The notes beneath the pieces were generated by a model, which had not been told where the DNA came from, ran no database searches, and saw only the letters and a program-made list of their open reading frames with translations. Positions 37,401 through 45,665 of a DNA stretch of 64,000 bases are shown here, in pieces (position 1 is the stretch's first letter; the number at the start of each line of letters is the position of its first letter). The position numbers and the translations under genes were made by a program. Source of the DNA: Phycisphaerales bacterium (GTDB taxonomy: Bacteria; Planctomycetota; Phycisphaerae; Phycisphaerales; UBA1924); contig JAJDDO010000029.1 of NCBI GenBank assembly GCA_029260265.1, positions 62,001 through 126,000 of the forward strand, read 5' to 3'.

Positions 37401-40129
37401 TGTCGGTGGTGTTCAACTATCGGGTTGCCTTGTTTGAGCAGAGTACGATGGAGCGGTACCTGGCTCAGTTTGTAGCCCTGCTCACTGCTGCGATCGGTCG
37501 GGCGGATGCGCGGGTATCGAGCCTCAGGATTCTTTCAAATGAGGAAGACCAAACATGGGACTCTGTTCGCAGAGGAAAGCAGGTTGAGGAGTTGCCGGGC
37601 GAGCATATTCTCGCGGCGGTTGACCGGACGGCACGCCGGTACCCGGATGCGGTTGCGGTGGCATCTGTTCTTGGTGAGCTGAGCTACGCGGAGATGGTTC
37701 GATGGAGCCATGGTGCGTGCGAGCAGCTCCGATCGCTCGGCGTGAAGCCCGGGGATCGGGTTGCAATCGCAATCGAGGACCATCGCCTGATGGCGGCTGC
37801 GGTGCTTGGGGTGCTGAGAGCAGGTGCGATCTATGTGCCGATCGAGCTTGGTTGGCCAGCGGCTCGGATTGAGCAGGTGCTGGCGCTCTCGTCAGCAGGG
37901 TTTGTAATCAGTGAACAACAGAGTTGGGCGGGGGCCGCATCGGTTTCCCCTGATGATTGGTCTCTATTGGATGGAGCCGGTGAAGACGGCGCGGCGATAT
38001 GCCCAAACGCCCCCGTGTACATGATCTTCACATCCGGTTCGACCGGTGTGCCCAAGGGCGTGGTGCAGACTCATCGAGGTGTGGTCGAGCACAACACGGT
38101 GTTCGCGGATTCGCTGGGGCTCAGATCCGATGATCGGGTCCTCATGCTCAGCTCGCCTGCGTTTGATGCCGCTCCAATGGATATGTATGCGGCATGGTTT
38201 GTTGGCGCGGCATGGTGCCCGTTTGATTTGCAACGGCACGATGACACAGAACTTGCCGAGTTTGTGAGCACGCAAGGCGTCAGTATTTTTCATTCTGCAC
38301 CATCGGTGCTTCGCTGGTTCGCGGGGTGTGAACCCGATTCCGGACTGCTCGAGTCCGTGCGAACAGTGGTTATGGGCGGCGAACCTGCCTTTGGGAATGA
38401 CGCTCGATGGGTGCAGCAAACATTCCCGCAATGCAGGGTGCTAATCAATGGGCTGGGTATGACGGAGTCATCTGTTACGCTGCAGCATCACATCGATCTT
38501 CGAGGCCAAAGAACCGAAGCGAGTTCTGCTCTGCCGATCGGGCAGCCCACGAAGGGTGTACGCGTGCGACTCGTGGATAAAGACGGTGCGGAGACCGCGT
38601 TGTTTGGTGAGATCGAGATTGAGAGCTCTCGTATAGCGGCGGGGTATTGGGACGCAGAACGGCGCGAAGTCGTCGCAATAGGAGAAGCGACAGCAGATGG
38701 GCGTGTAGAGTTGCGAACGGGTGATCTGGCGGTCATGCGTGCCGACGGGATGCTTGTCCATCGCGGGCGTGTTGATCAGCAGGTACAGGTGCACGGCTGT
38801 CGCGTTGAGCCTGGTGAGGCTCAATCGGCGGTTGGATCGCTCGATGCGGTGCGTGAGGCTGCCGTGATCGCGGTAGAGGACGAAGCCGGCGGGCATAAAC
38901 TTTGCGCATTTGTTGTGCTTGAGCAGGAGTGTACAGCAGATGTGAGTGAGTTGCGCTCTCAGCTTGGGCAACTTGTTCCAGGGTACATGGTTCCGGCAAT
39001 GTGGGCGTTGGTCTCAGAGATCCCTCGGATTGCAGGCGGGAAAGTTGATGTTTCGCTGATGAGGCAGTTCATCGAGGAACAAAATAGCGCCGCCGAGGGC
39101 GAGCACGCCAAGCCGATTGGCGAGATTTCCCAAGGAATCGTGGAGGTGTATCAAGAGATATTGGGGACCGATCAAATTCATGGTGCATCCGATTTTTTCC
39201 TCATGGGAGGCACATCACTTCGGGCGATCCGGGCGTTCGCCTTGCTCCGCGAGCGGTATGTAACTCGGCTGCCCGTTTCGGTGATGTTTCAGTCTCCAAC
39301 ACCAAACGCCCTTGCAGCATTGATTGAGGCTGAGCGTTCTGACGAGCAAAGTGAAAATCTCTTTATCGTCATGAGGGAAGGCAAGGGCGATCGTACGGCG
39401 TATTTGCTTCCCGGTGTTGGCGGGCACCCGCTCGGATTTGGTTCACTGCTCAAACAGTTCAGCGATGATCGACGGTACATCGGTGTTCAGCTGCCCGGTG
39501 TAGATGGATCGCGCAAGATGTTCGAGAATATGCATGACCTCGCGAGCCACATCATTGACCAGATGGACCTCAACGAGAAGGCGCGATCCCCAGACATCAT
39601 TGGTTACAGCTTCGGTGGAGCGCTGGCGATGGAGATTGCCTACCAACTCCAAGAGAAGGGATATGCACCGGGGCAGGTTTTGCTGCTTGATTCGCATCTC
39701 ATGCGGGGGCTGCCGCGAAAGCTATTGCTGGGGAGGCTGATCGAGCATCTTCGTTCACTTGTTCGGACCGATGGCCAGGGCGGGCTCGGGTACCTCATCG
39801 AGAAGATCCGCGGTGCGAGCAATGGGAAAGGCGAGCAGCCCAACAGGCCGGTGTCCATGAACCCTGATATTGATTTGGTCACCAATCACAACCGCCGGAT
39901 GGTCATGAATCATGTGCCCCGCGGCATCTACCGCGGACCGGTTGAGCTCATCCGTGCTAGTCAGCCGGAGTGGCTCCGGTTTCACCGGGACGATGGGGTG
40001 AATGGGTGGGCAAAGTGGGCCGCGTCAAGCCAAATACGGGTGCATGATGTTGGAGGTAGGCATCTTGATCTGCTCGAGCCAGAGTCTGCTCAGTTGGTTG
40101 CTGATCAAGTTTTATCTAGCATTCGATGA
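34424..40129 (+). CDS. Dimodular non-ribosomal peptide synthetase, A-PCP-C-A-PCP-TE
   Basis: This 1901-residue enzyme has a first adenylation domain (about residues 10-510, core LYTSGSTGEPKG near 157 and NGYGPTEAT), a carrier domain with phosphopantetheine Ser553 (LGGHSL), a condensation domain (about 600-1030) with H735-H736-x-x-x-D740 (IHHIISDAW), a second adenylation domain (about 1070-1545, IFTSGSTGVPKG near 1201, with the unusual NGLGMTE where YGPTE is usual), a second carrier with Ser1598 (MGGTSL) and a thioesterase with Ser1729 (GYSFGG) and a candidate His1880. It should release a two-residue product. Hand alignment to GrsA-PheA gives D-L-L-F-V-G-G-V-L for the first pocket and D-A-M-H-V-G-G-V-T for the second; neither is an exact code known to me. 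The start is probably GTG 34424 (GAGGAG upstream, closely spaced), or ATG 34451. Confidence 0.93.
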   Translation: MRGIGLVDSMLNPMRVHEVFESIVAQYPEKTAVVCGGDRISYRDLNSRANQLAHHLLDLGLEREGFVALAMPKSCDLIVAMLGILKAGGAYVPLGENFPIAKLREIIHDAGCTIAVGQRGHLDELWTAHETLVLLDDASACEESNPVTHGDPRDLAYVLYTSGSTGEPKGVQVEHAGVVRLVVGQDYMPFDAETNHFFMGPISFDLSTLGIYGPVLNGSTMVIVADLIPDAAQLEELIRREDVRAGMVIFGLFASLIEARPKMFETMSTVVVGGEAVTASVMRRAMDAMPNTRFVNGYGPTEATVLSTTYQIESIGIDAPATIPIGKPLAGMTHVVVDSELMPVEQGELGELCMIGVGLARGYLNREELTREKFPTIDVGNDHRVRVYRTGDRVYELPSGDIVFDGRIDQQVKIRGFRIELGAIEAAIERLSAVHSAAVIAVGDGASAILVACVVGEYGDESSVLDALDGQLTEYMMPDRVMLMDSFEVTANGKIDKSALVERVSRELNTKQRSAYCSPHTSTEKTLCSLWEQLLGHERVGVDDSFIGLGGHSLRAVVLCSRVRDQLGVELPVSVVFSNPSVRQLGVWIDNAVSTGVAIETIEAVDRKGFLPTSYHQERLWMHDKIHPFDPSYNISMRLHFAGDLDEQAMQNAWRALHQRHEILRTRILGSEQVVLGMDEFEPAFRLEDAVGEQEMDAAQRREFSRVFDLESVPLARICVYKMRSGRAVLAITIHHIISDAWSCEILRRELEEFYAAEIQGREPILDKLSVQYADYAHWQRRRAETDEYKEKLGYWTEKLRDARSTDLPADSVRSSQIQNAGDRVQMDLPEKLVADIRRLACERSVTTNAVLLGAFNAWLHRLVGDKDVVIGMPIANREHSSLEGLIGFFMDTVPLRTPVADCDTFGDVVTHTAQELWESVDRCEVAFQHQIEAIGGHAEAGRNPVFEIFFNYIALQLRGAGGKYLSFDEQEIDNKTAKFDLTCYIFDDEKAMSVVFNYRVALFEQSTMERYLAQFVALLTAAIGRADARVSSLRILSNEEDQTWDSVRRGKQVEELPGEHILAAVDRTARRYPDAVAVASVLGELSYAEMVRWSHGACEQLRSLGVKPGDRVAIAIEDHRLMAAAVLGVLRAGAIYVPIELGWPAARIEQVLALSSAGFVISEQQSWAGAASVSPDDWSLLDGAGEDGAAICPNAPVYMIFTSGSTGVPKGVVQTHRGVVEHNTVFADSLGLRSDDRVLMLSSPAFDAAPMDMYAAWFVGAAWCPFDLQRHDDTELAEFVSTQGVSIFHSAPSVLRWFAGCEPDSGLLESVRTVVMGGEPAFGNDARWVQQTFPQCRVLINGLGMTESSVTLQHHIDLRGQRTEASSALPIGQPTKGVRVRLVDKDGAETALFGEIEIESSRIAAGYWDAERREVVAIGEATADGRVELRTGDLAVMRADGMLVHRGRVDQQVQVHGCRVEPGEAQSAVGSLDAVREAAVIAVEDEAGGHKLCAFVVLEQECTADVSELRSQLGQLVPGYMVPAMWALVSEIPRIAGGKVDVSLMRQFIEEQNSAAEGEHAKPIGEISQGIVEVYQEILGTDQIHGASDFFLMGGTSLRAIRAFALLRERYVTRLPVSVMFQSPTPNALAALIEAERSDEQSENLFIVMREGKGDRTAYLLPGVGGHPLGFGSLLKQFSDDRRYIGVQLPGVDGSRKMFENMHDLASHIIDQMDLNEKARSPDIIGYSFGGALAMEIAYQLQEKGYAPGQVLLLDSHLMRGLPRKLLLGRLIEHLRSLVRTDGQGGLGYLIEKIRGASNGKGEQPNRPVSMNPDIDLVTNHNRRMVMNHVPRGIYRGPVELIRASQPEWLRFHRDDGVNGWAKWAASSQIRVHDVGGRHLDLLEPESAQLVADQVLSSIR

Positions 40130-40172
40130 CTCTGAGGCGGTCTTGTTGAGATCTGCCCAGAATTGCTCCTTC

Positions 40173-40196
40173 ATTCATTGCAGAAAAACAATGAAT
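40173..40196. promoter_or_regulatory. Inverted repeat upstream of preA (possible operator)
   Basis: ATTCATTG and CAATGAAT form a perfect 8-bp inverted repeat around an 8-base loop, 66 bases before the preA start and about 45 bases after the NRPS stop. No T-run follows it on the plus strand. Part of it (ATTGCAGA..AAAC) recurs upstream of mmsA at 48159-48172, so a shared regulator of pyrimidine catabolism is possible. Confidence 0.4.
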
Positions 40197-40262
40197 CTGT
40201 TACCATTCCTCTTTCCAGGATGCACAGGGGTGCGTCTCAGGTGAAAGTGTCAAGGAGTTGTG

Positions 40263-41408
40263 ATGGCAGATCTCAGTGTCATGGTTGACGGTTTGAAGCT
40301 CCCGAATCCCTTCGTGATTGGTTCGGGGCCACCCGGAACCAACGCGAATGTGATCGGCAAAGCCTTTGACGAGAACTGGGGCGGGGTCATCTGTAAGACG
40401 GTCAGCCTCGATGCATCCAAGGTGGTCAATGTTGCCCCCCGTTATGCGAGGATGCGTGCTCAAGGATCGAAGGAAGTCATCGGGTGGCAGAATATCGAGC
40501 TGATTTCCGACCGTTCATTTGAGACATGGGAAGATGAGTTCAAGAAGATCAAAGACAAGTACCCCGATCGCATCCTCATCGCATCCGTCATGGAAGAATG
40601 CAACAAGGATGCATGGGTAGAGCTCATCGAGCGATGCCAGGACTGTGGTGTTGATGCATTTGAGTTGAACTTCTCGTGCCCGCATGGGATGCCCGAACGA
40701 AAAATGGGTGCAGCAATGGGGCAAGACCCTGAGTTGCTCGAAGAGGTCTGCGGCTGGGTTCACGGCGCGGCCAAGATCCCGGTGTGGGCCAAGATGACAC
40801 CAAACATAACACACATCGTTGACCCCGCCCGAGCGTCGCTCCGAGGCGGAGCGACAGGCATCGCTGCAATCAACACGATACTGAGTGTTATGGGTGTCAA
40901 TCTTGAGACACTACGCCCGGAGCCGACGGTTGAAGGCTATTCGGTGCCCGGCGGGTATTCATGCAAGGCTGTACGCCCGATTGCGTTGCGGATGGTGATG
41001 GAACTAGCACAGATGATGTACGGCGATGGCACGAACAAAGGCGAGTTTGCAGACCGTTCACTGTCCGCAATTGGTGGGGTTGAGTCCGGTGATGACGCGG
41101 CTCAGTTTATTCTCCTCGGCGCTTCGACTGTTCAGGTCTGTACGGGCGTGATGATTCATGGGTACAAGCTCGCCGGGCGGATGTGCGAAGAGCTCAGCGC
41201 TTTTATGGACAAGCATGGATTTGAATCCATTGAAGAGTTCCGCGGACATTCTCTGAAGTACTTCACATCGCACGCGGATCTTGTTCAGCGCCAAGCCGAG
41301 GCGAAGGCCGAGAAGAAAGCGTCGCGAGCGGGGATGGTCACCAAAGACACGGCCTGGGAAGGGGACAAGTTTGTCGAGCAATCCAACAAACTTGTCTCAA
41401 ACGACTAG
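40263..41408 (+). CDS. preA: Dihydropyrimidine dehydrogenase, PreA-type flavoprotein subunit without iron-sulfur domain
   Basis: This 381-residue protein is the FMN-binding TIM-barrel part that reduces uracil and thymine to the dihydropyrimidines. The family blocks are present: PFVIGSGPPGTN at the N-terminus, ICKTVSLDASKV, the active-site Cys139 in ELNFSCPHGM and AGTVQV-like ASTVQVCTGVM near the C-terminus. E. coli PreA is about 410 residues and ends in 4Fe-4S motifs; here no CxxCxxC motif occurs and the protein ends in a charged tail. No PreT (the NAD-binding partner) is in the window. AAGGAG precedes ATG 40263. It converges with hydA. Confidence 0.9.
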   Translation: MADLSVMVDGLKLPNPFVIGSGPPGTNANVIGKAFDENWGGVICKTVSLDASKVVNVAPRYARMRAQGSKEVIGWQNIELISDRSFETWEDEFKKIKDKYPDRILIASVMEECNKDAWVELIERCQDCGVDAFELNFSCPHGMPERKMGAAMGQDPELLEEVCGWVHGAAKIPVWAKMTPNITHIVDPARASLRGGATGIAAINTILSVMGVNLETLRPEPTVEGYSVPGGYSCKAVRPIALRMVMELAQMMYGDGTNKGEFADRSLSAIGGVESGDDAAQFILLGASTVQVCTGVMIHGYKLAGRMCEELSAFMDKHGFESIEEFRGHSLKYFTSHADLVQRQAEAKAEKKASRAGMVTKDTAWEGDKFVEQSNKLVSND

Positions 41409-41425
41409 CCTCAGCCGGATCCGTT

Positions 41426-42820
41426 TTAGTAGTGATTGGGCTCGCGTTTGAGGAGTTTTCCTCTGCCGACGGTACCAACAAACTCACCATCGCGGGCTTG
41501 GATCTGACCTCGAACGGTGACGATGGATGCCCGCCCAGTGAGTTCAAAATCATCGAATGCGTTGTAATCAACCCGTGAGTAACTGGTGTCAACGCCGGGC
41601 GTGTGCTTGTGCTTTGGGTCATAGACCACAAGGTCTGCATCTGCACCGACGCGGATGGCGCCCTTGCGGGGGTAGAGCCCGAAAAGTTGCGCCGCCTTGG
41701 TGCTGCATGCTTTGACCATGGTGTTGAGGCTGATTTTACTCGTAAGCACGCCGAATGTGTGGATGAGGTCGATACGCTCTTGAACCGATGGGATGCCATT
41801 GGGGATTTTGGTGAAGGCGTCTTTGCCCATATCCTTTTGTCCGATGAAGTTGAACGGTGCGTGGTCGGTGCCAATGGTGGAGATCACGCCAGAGTTGAGA
41901 GCGCCCCAGAGTGTTTGCTGGTTCGATTTTTCTCGGAGGGGTGGTGACATGACATACTTTGCGCCATCAAAGCTCGGTTTTTGGGCGTAGGTTTCGTCGA
42001 GAGTTAGGTGCGGAGCGACCGCTTCGACCCAGATGTTAACGCCTCGGAGTTGAGCAGCGACGGCGGCCTGGACCGCGGCGGCGCACGAAGTATGTACCGC
42101 ATACACATGAGCGCCGGTAAGTTCGGCGAACGCTGCGAGGTGATTCACCCCTTCTGCTTCGATGCAGACCGGGCGCGAGGGCTCGTGCCATTCTGGTCCG
42201 GTTTTCCCTTGAGCGAGAAGTTTGCTTTGCATCGCATCGATCGCGTCCGCATTTTCGCAGTGCGCGGTGGTGATGACACCGAGATCTTTGGCCATAGCGA
42301 GCAGGTCAAAGAGATCGGCATCGTTGAGGTTGAGTGCGCCCTTGTAGGCAAGGAAGACCTTGAACGAGGCGATTCCGTGCTCGTTGACGATTTGTGTAAG
42401 CTGCTGGCGGGCGAGTTCGTCGAATCGAACAACGGCCATATGGAAGGTGTAATCAACCGCCGACAACTGGGCGGCCATGTTGTTCCACTCGTGAAATGCA
42501 GTCATCGGCTCATCGTTCGGGCCTGGGCAGATCATTTCGATCAGCGTCGTTGTGCCGCCGGCGAGCGCAGCCTTGGACGCAGATTCATGATCGTCGATAG
42601 CGTTCGATCCCATGAATGGCAGATGGATATGAACATGCGGGTCGATGAATCCAGGAAAAACATACTTCCCTGATGCATCGATAACCTCGGTGTCCTTCGG
42701 CAAAGTTGACGCATCGATTGACGCTTCCACTTGTGTAATGCATTCATCTTGGCAGTAGATGTCCGCGTGGTAGTCATCTGTTGCGGTGATGATTCGCCCG
42801 TTCTTAATCAGCAGTGGCAT
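41426..42820 (-). CDS. hydA: Dihydropyrimidinase
   Basis: This 464-residue cyclic amidohydrolase opens dihydrouracil and dihydrothymine to the N-carbamoyl beta-amino acids. It has the metal-binding F-I-D-P-H-V-H-I-H motif, the carboxylated-lysine region SFKVFLAYKG, ITTAHCEN, the conserved HTSCA and the G-T-D-H-A-P-F motif. Length matches dihydropyrimidinase (about 460-480). It is the last gene of the minus-strand pyrimidine operon, 9 bases after the aminotransferase gene. AAGGA precedes the ATG. Confidence 0.92.
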   Translation of the reverse strand: MPLLIKNGRIITATDDYHADIYCQDECITQVEASIDASTLPKDTEVIDASGKYVFPGFIDPHVHIHLPFMGSNAIDDHESASKAALAGGTTTLIEMICPGPNDEPMTAFHEWNNMAAQLSAVDYTFHMAVVRFDELARQQLTQIVNEHGIASFKVFLAYKGALNLNDADLFDLLAMAKDLGVITTAHCENADAIDAMQSKLLAQGKTGPEWHEPSRPVCIEAEGVNHLAAFAELTGAHVYAVHTSCAAAVQAAVAAQLRGVNIWVEAVAPHLTLDETYAQKPSFDGAKYVMSPPLREKSNQQTLWGALNSGVISTIGTDHAPFNFIGQKDMGKDAFTKIPNGIPSVQERIDLIHTFGVLTSKISLNTMVKACSTKAAQLFGLYPRKGAIRVGADADLVVYDPKHKHTPGVDTSYSRVDYNAFDDFELTGRASIVTVRGQIQARDGEFVGTVGRGKLLKREPNHY

Positions 42821-42829
42821 GTTGAGTCC

Positions 42830-44191
42830 TTACTTCGCGGCTTCGGTAAACGCGATATCCAGCACCCGGATCATGAATTCTACATCTTCGCGTGTGATGC
42901 ACATTGGGGGCTTGATCCTCAGTACATTTCCGTACAATCCACCCTTGCCGATCAGCAGGCCGAGATTCTTTGCACGCTCGAAAACATCTGCACACATCGC
43001 AGAAGCAGGGGCCTTGGTTATTCGGTCTTCAACGAGTTCGACACCGAGCATCAATCCCTTTCCTCGCACATCGCCGATGGCGTTGTGACGGGACTGGAGA
43101 TCACGGAGTCCGTCCATGAGGTAGCCGCCGATATCATGTGCTCGTTGCTGAATGTTCTCGTTGAGGATAATGTCGAGGGTTGCATCGCATTGGGCCATGG
43201 AAACAGGATTTCCACCGAAGGTGTTGAAATGCAGTCTTTGGGCCATTGATTGGGCGATGTCGGCACGCGTAACAACCGCGCCGCACGGTGCTCCGTTGCC
43301 CATTCCTTTGGCCATGGTGACGATGTCGGGCGTGACGCCTTGGTTTTCAAAGCCCCAGAACTTGGTGCCGGTGCGGCCGAAGCCGGTCTGGACTTCATCG
43401 GAGATGCACAGCCCGCCCGCGGCCCGTACAGACTTGTATACATGCTTCAAATACCCATCGGGGAGTTCGACAGTGCCCCCGACACCTTGTATCGGTTCGG
43501 CTATAAATGCGGCGACCTGTCCGGTTGTTGAGAAGCGAATGACTTCGTCAACATCTGCAGCGTACTTTGCTCCGGCATCTGAATCATCGTAACCAAATGG
43601 ACCACGATACATGTCGGGGCATTTGGCATGGTGGACTCCGAAACCTTGTGGTACGGGTGATTTCCATGTATTTAGTGCAGTCAGGCCCATCGCGGATGGG
43701 GACATGCCGTGGTAGGCGTTACGGAGAGCAAGAATGTCGTAGTTTCCTGTGAAGGCGCGGGCCATGAGAAGGGCGAGGTCATTGGATTCTGATCCGGAGT
43801 TGGTGAAGTAGCAGACCGAGAGTCCGGAGGCTTTGGGAAAAGTCGATGCGAGTTTCTTTGCGTACTGAGCAATGTTCGGATGGAGGTAGATCGTGGTGGT
43901 ATGCTGGAAGCGTTCGTTTTGTTCCCGGATGGCCTCGATGACCTTGGGGTGGCAATGCCCGACCGACACGGTCACAATTCCGGCGAACCCGTCGAGGTAC
44001 CGCTTGCCGGTTTCATCGAAGAGGTACTGCATCGAGCCCTCCACGATCATCACTGGGTCTTTGTAATACATCAGGATCGCGGGGGAGAGGAACTCTTGGC
44101 GCATCGCAAGGGTTTCATCGCGTGACGGACCCGTGTAGGGAGCCGGCGTGTGATCGTAGCTGGGAAGTGGGGGAGCGGTTTGGATGGTCAT
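42830..44191 (-). CDS. Class III aminotransferase (AGXT2-like; beta-alanine/beta-aminoisobutyrate)
   Basis: This 453-residue PLP enzyme resembles alanine-glyoxylate aminotransferase 2. It has the class III blocks CYFTNSGSESNDLALLMAR, ISDEVQTGFGRTG and the cofactor lysine in VTMAKGMGNG. In this operon it most likely transaminates beta-alanine and beta-aminoisobutyrate, products of pyrimidine degradation, to malonate and methylmalonate semialdehyde. I chose ATG 44191 (MTIQTAPP) because AAGGA lies at good spacing upstream; an in-frame start at 44212 overlaps the permease end. Confidence 0.9.
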   Translation of the reverse strand: MTIQTAPPLPSYDHTPAPYTGPSRDETLAMRQEFLSPAILMYYKDPVMIVEGSMQYLFDETGKRYLDGFAGIVTVSVGHCHPKVIEAIREQNERFQHTTTIYLHPNIAQYAKKLASTFPKASGLSVCYFTNSGSESNDLALLMARAFTGNYDILALRNAYHGMSPSAMGLTALNTWKSPVPQGFGVHHAKCPDMYRGPFGYDDSDAGAKYAADVDEVIRFSTTGQVAAFIAEPIQGVGGTVELPDGYLKHVYKSVRAAGGLCISDEVQTGFGRTGTKFWGFENQGVTPDIVTMAKGMGNGAPCGAVVTRADIAQSMAQRLHFNTFGGNPVSMAQCDATLDIILNENIQQRAHDIGGYLMDGLRDLQSRHNAIGDVRGKGLMLGVELVEDRITKAPASAMCADVFERAKNLGLLIGKGGLYGNVLRIKPPMCITREDVEFMIRVLDIAFTEAAK

Positions 44192-44215
44192 GATCGTTTC
44201 CTTGACTAACACTGA

Positions 44216-45664
44216 TTAGGTTTGATTATGAGAGTCCGTTTTTGATTTCATCAATACCCAGTACAGCAGAACTGAAACGAGCACACCAACGAACCAGGCG
44301 TAGGTGTAGATTCGATCGAAGTAGCTTGGGAATATTGATTTGTGAGATGCGGCGTTGATGAAGCCGGGGATATTGGGGAGGATGGCGATGCCGAGCGTAA
44401 TCATTGCACGCCAGTTGATGCCCTTGTATGGCCCCTCAGCGTGATAGAGTTCGTCGGTGTCGATCTTGGTTTTGCGGATGATGAAGTAGTCACAGAGCAT
44501 GATCCCGACGATGGGGCCGAGCAAGGCAGAGTATCCGATCAGCCAGGTGAAGATGTAGGCGCTCATGTCCTCGACTAGCCGCCAAGGCATGATGAGCACG
44601 CCGATAGCACAGGTTGCCAAGGCTCCGATGCGGAAACTGATACGCTTCGGCGAGATGTTGGAGAATCCATTGGCTGGGGAAACCACATTGGCCGCAAGGT
44701 TGGTCGAGAGCGTTGCGATCAGCAAGGCAACCATCGAGATGACCACGACAGCAGGCGATCCCATCTCTTTCACGAGTACAACCGGATCCCAAATAGCTTT
44801 TCCAAAGATGACCAGGGACGCGCCGGTCACAATCACACTAATGAAACAGAACAAGGTCATTGTCGGGGGTAAGCCGAGCAACTGCCCGGTGATCTGGCTT
44901 TTCTGAGACTTGCTGTATCGGGTGAAGTCCGGAATGTTGAGGCTCAGCGTTGCCCAGAACCCAACCATGGCGGTGAGTTGGGGAAAAAAGACCTTCCAGA
45001 ATCCTGAGCCTTCAGCAAAGTTTGTTTTGGAACTAAACAAGTCTCGTGGGTGTTCAACTTTGAGCAGCGCCCAGATGAGCAACGAGATACCGGAGAGAAC
45101 GAGGAACGGGGCCGCCCATGATTCAAGGACCTTAATGGATTCGATTCCTCGGATGATGATGAGGACATGCACCAGCCAGAACGCTGCAAAGCTGCAGAAC
45201 TGGATCCCGGTGATTCCAAGGATTGGAAGCGTATGCGTGTCCTTCACCGGGTCGAACAACCCGAGCACGCCAAAGATCGCGTACAACGCGGCCCCGCCGA
45301 TCCAGCATTGGATACCGAACCAGCCGCACGCGACCAGCGAGCGTGCTACGGACGGCACATGAGCTCCGTTGATCCCAAAGCTCGCGCGGGCGAGCACGGG
45401 AAAGGGCACGCCGAGTTTGGTACCCGCGTGTCCATTGAGGATCATCGGGATCAGCACGACCAGATTGCCCGCCAGTACGGTCAATGTTGCCTGCCACCAG
45501 TTCATCCCAAGATCAATCATCCCGCCTGCAAGCATGTAGGTGGGGATGCACACGACCATTCCAACCCAGAGCGCGGAGATATTCCACGCGCTCCAGGTTC
45601 GCTCGTCGGCGGTCACCGGCGCCAGGTCGGCGTTGGTCAACGGGTTGGATGAGTTGCTTTCCAA
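44216..45664 (-). CDS. NCS1-family nucleobase:cation symporter (uracil/thymine/allantoin-type permease)
   Basis: This 482-residue protein has about twelve membrane segments and NCS1 signatures: the N-terminal WSAWNISALWVGMVVCIPTY block, a GMNWWQA segment and a NLAANVVSPANGFSNISPK block. It would import pyrimidines to feed the surrounding pathway. The start is a TTG at 45664 (L-E-S-N-S-S) directly after the stop of the upstream gene; no ATG occurs before the conserved N-terminal block. Substrate choice among NCS1 types cannot be read from sequence, but the operon points to uracil or thymine. Confidence 0.9.
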   Translation of the reverse strand: MESNSSNPLTNADLAPVTADERTWSAWNISALWVGMVVCIPTYMLAGGMIDLGMNWWQATLTVLAGNLVVLIPMILNGHAGTKLGVPFPVLARASFGINGAHVPSVARSLVACGWFGIQCWIGGAALYAIFGVLGLFDPVKDTHTLPILGITGIQFCSFAAFWLVHVLIIIRGIESIKVLESWAAPFLVLSGISLLIWALLKVEHPRDLFSSKTNFAEGSGFWKVFFPQLTAMVGFWATLSLNIPDFTRYSKSQKSQITGQLLGLPPTMTLFCFISVIVTGASLVIFGKAIWDPVVLVKEMGSPAVVVISMVALLIATLSTNLAANVVSPANGFSNISPKRISFRIGALATCAIGVLIMPWRLVEDMSAYIFTWLIGYSALLGPIVGIMLCDYFIIRKTKIDTDELYHAEGPYKGINWRAMITLGIAILPNIPGFINAASHKSIFPSYFDRIYTYAWFVGVLVSVLLYWVLMKSKTDSHNQT

Positions 45665-45665
45665 A

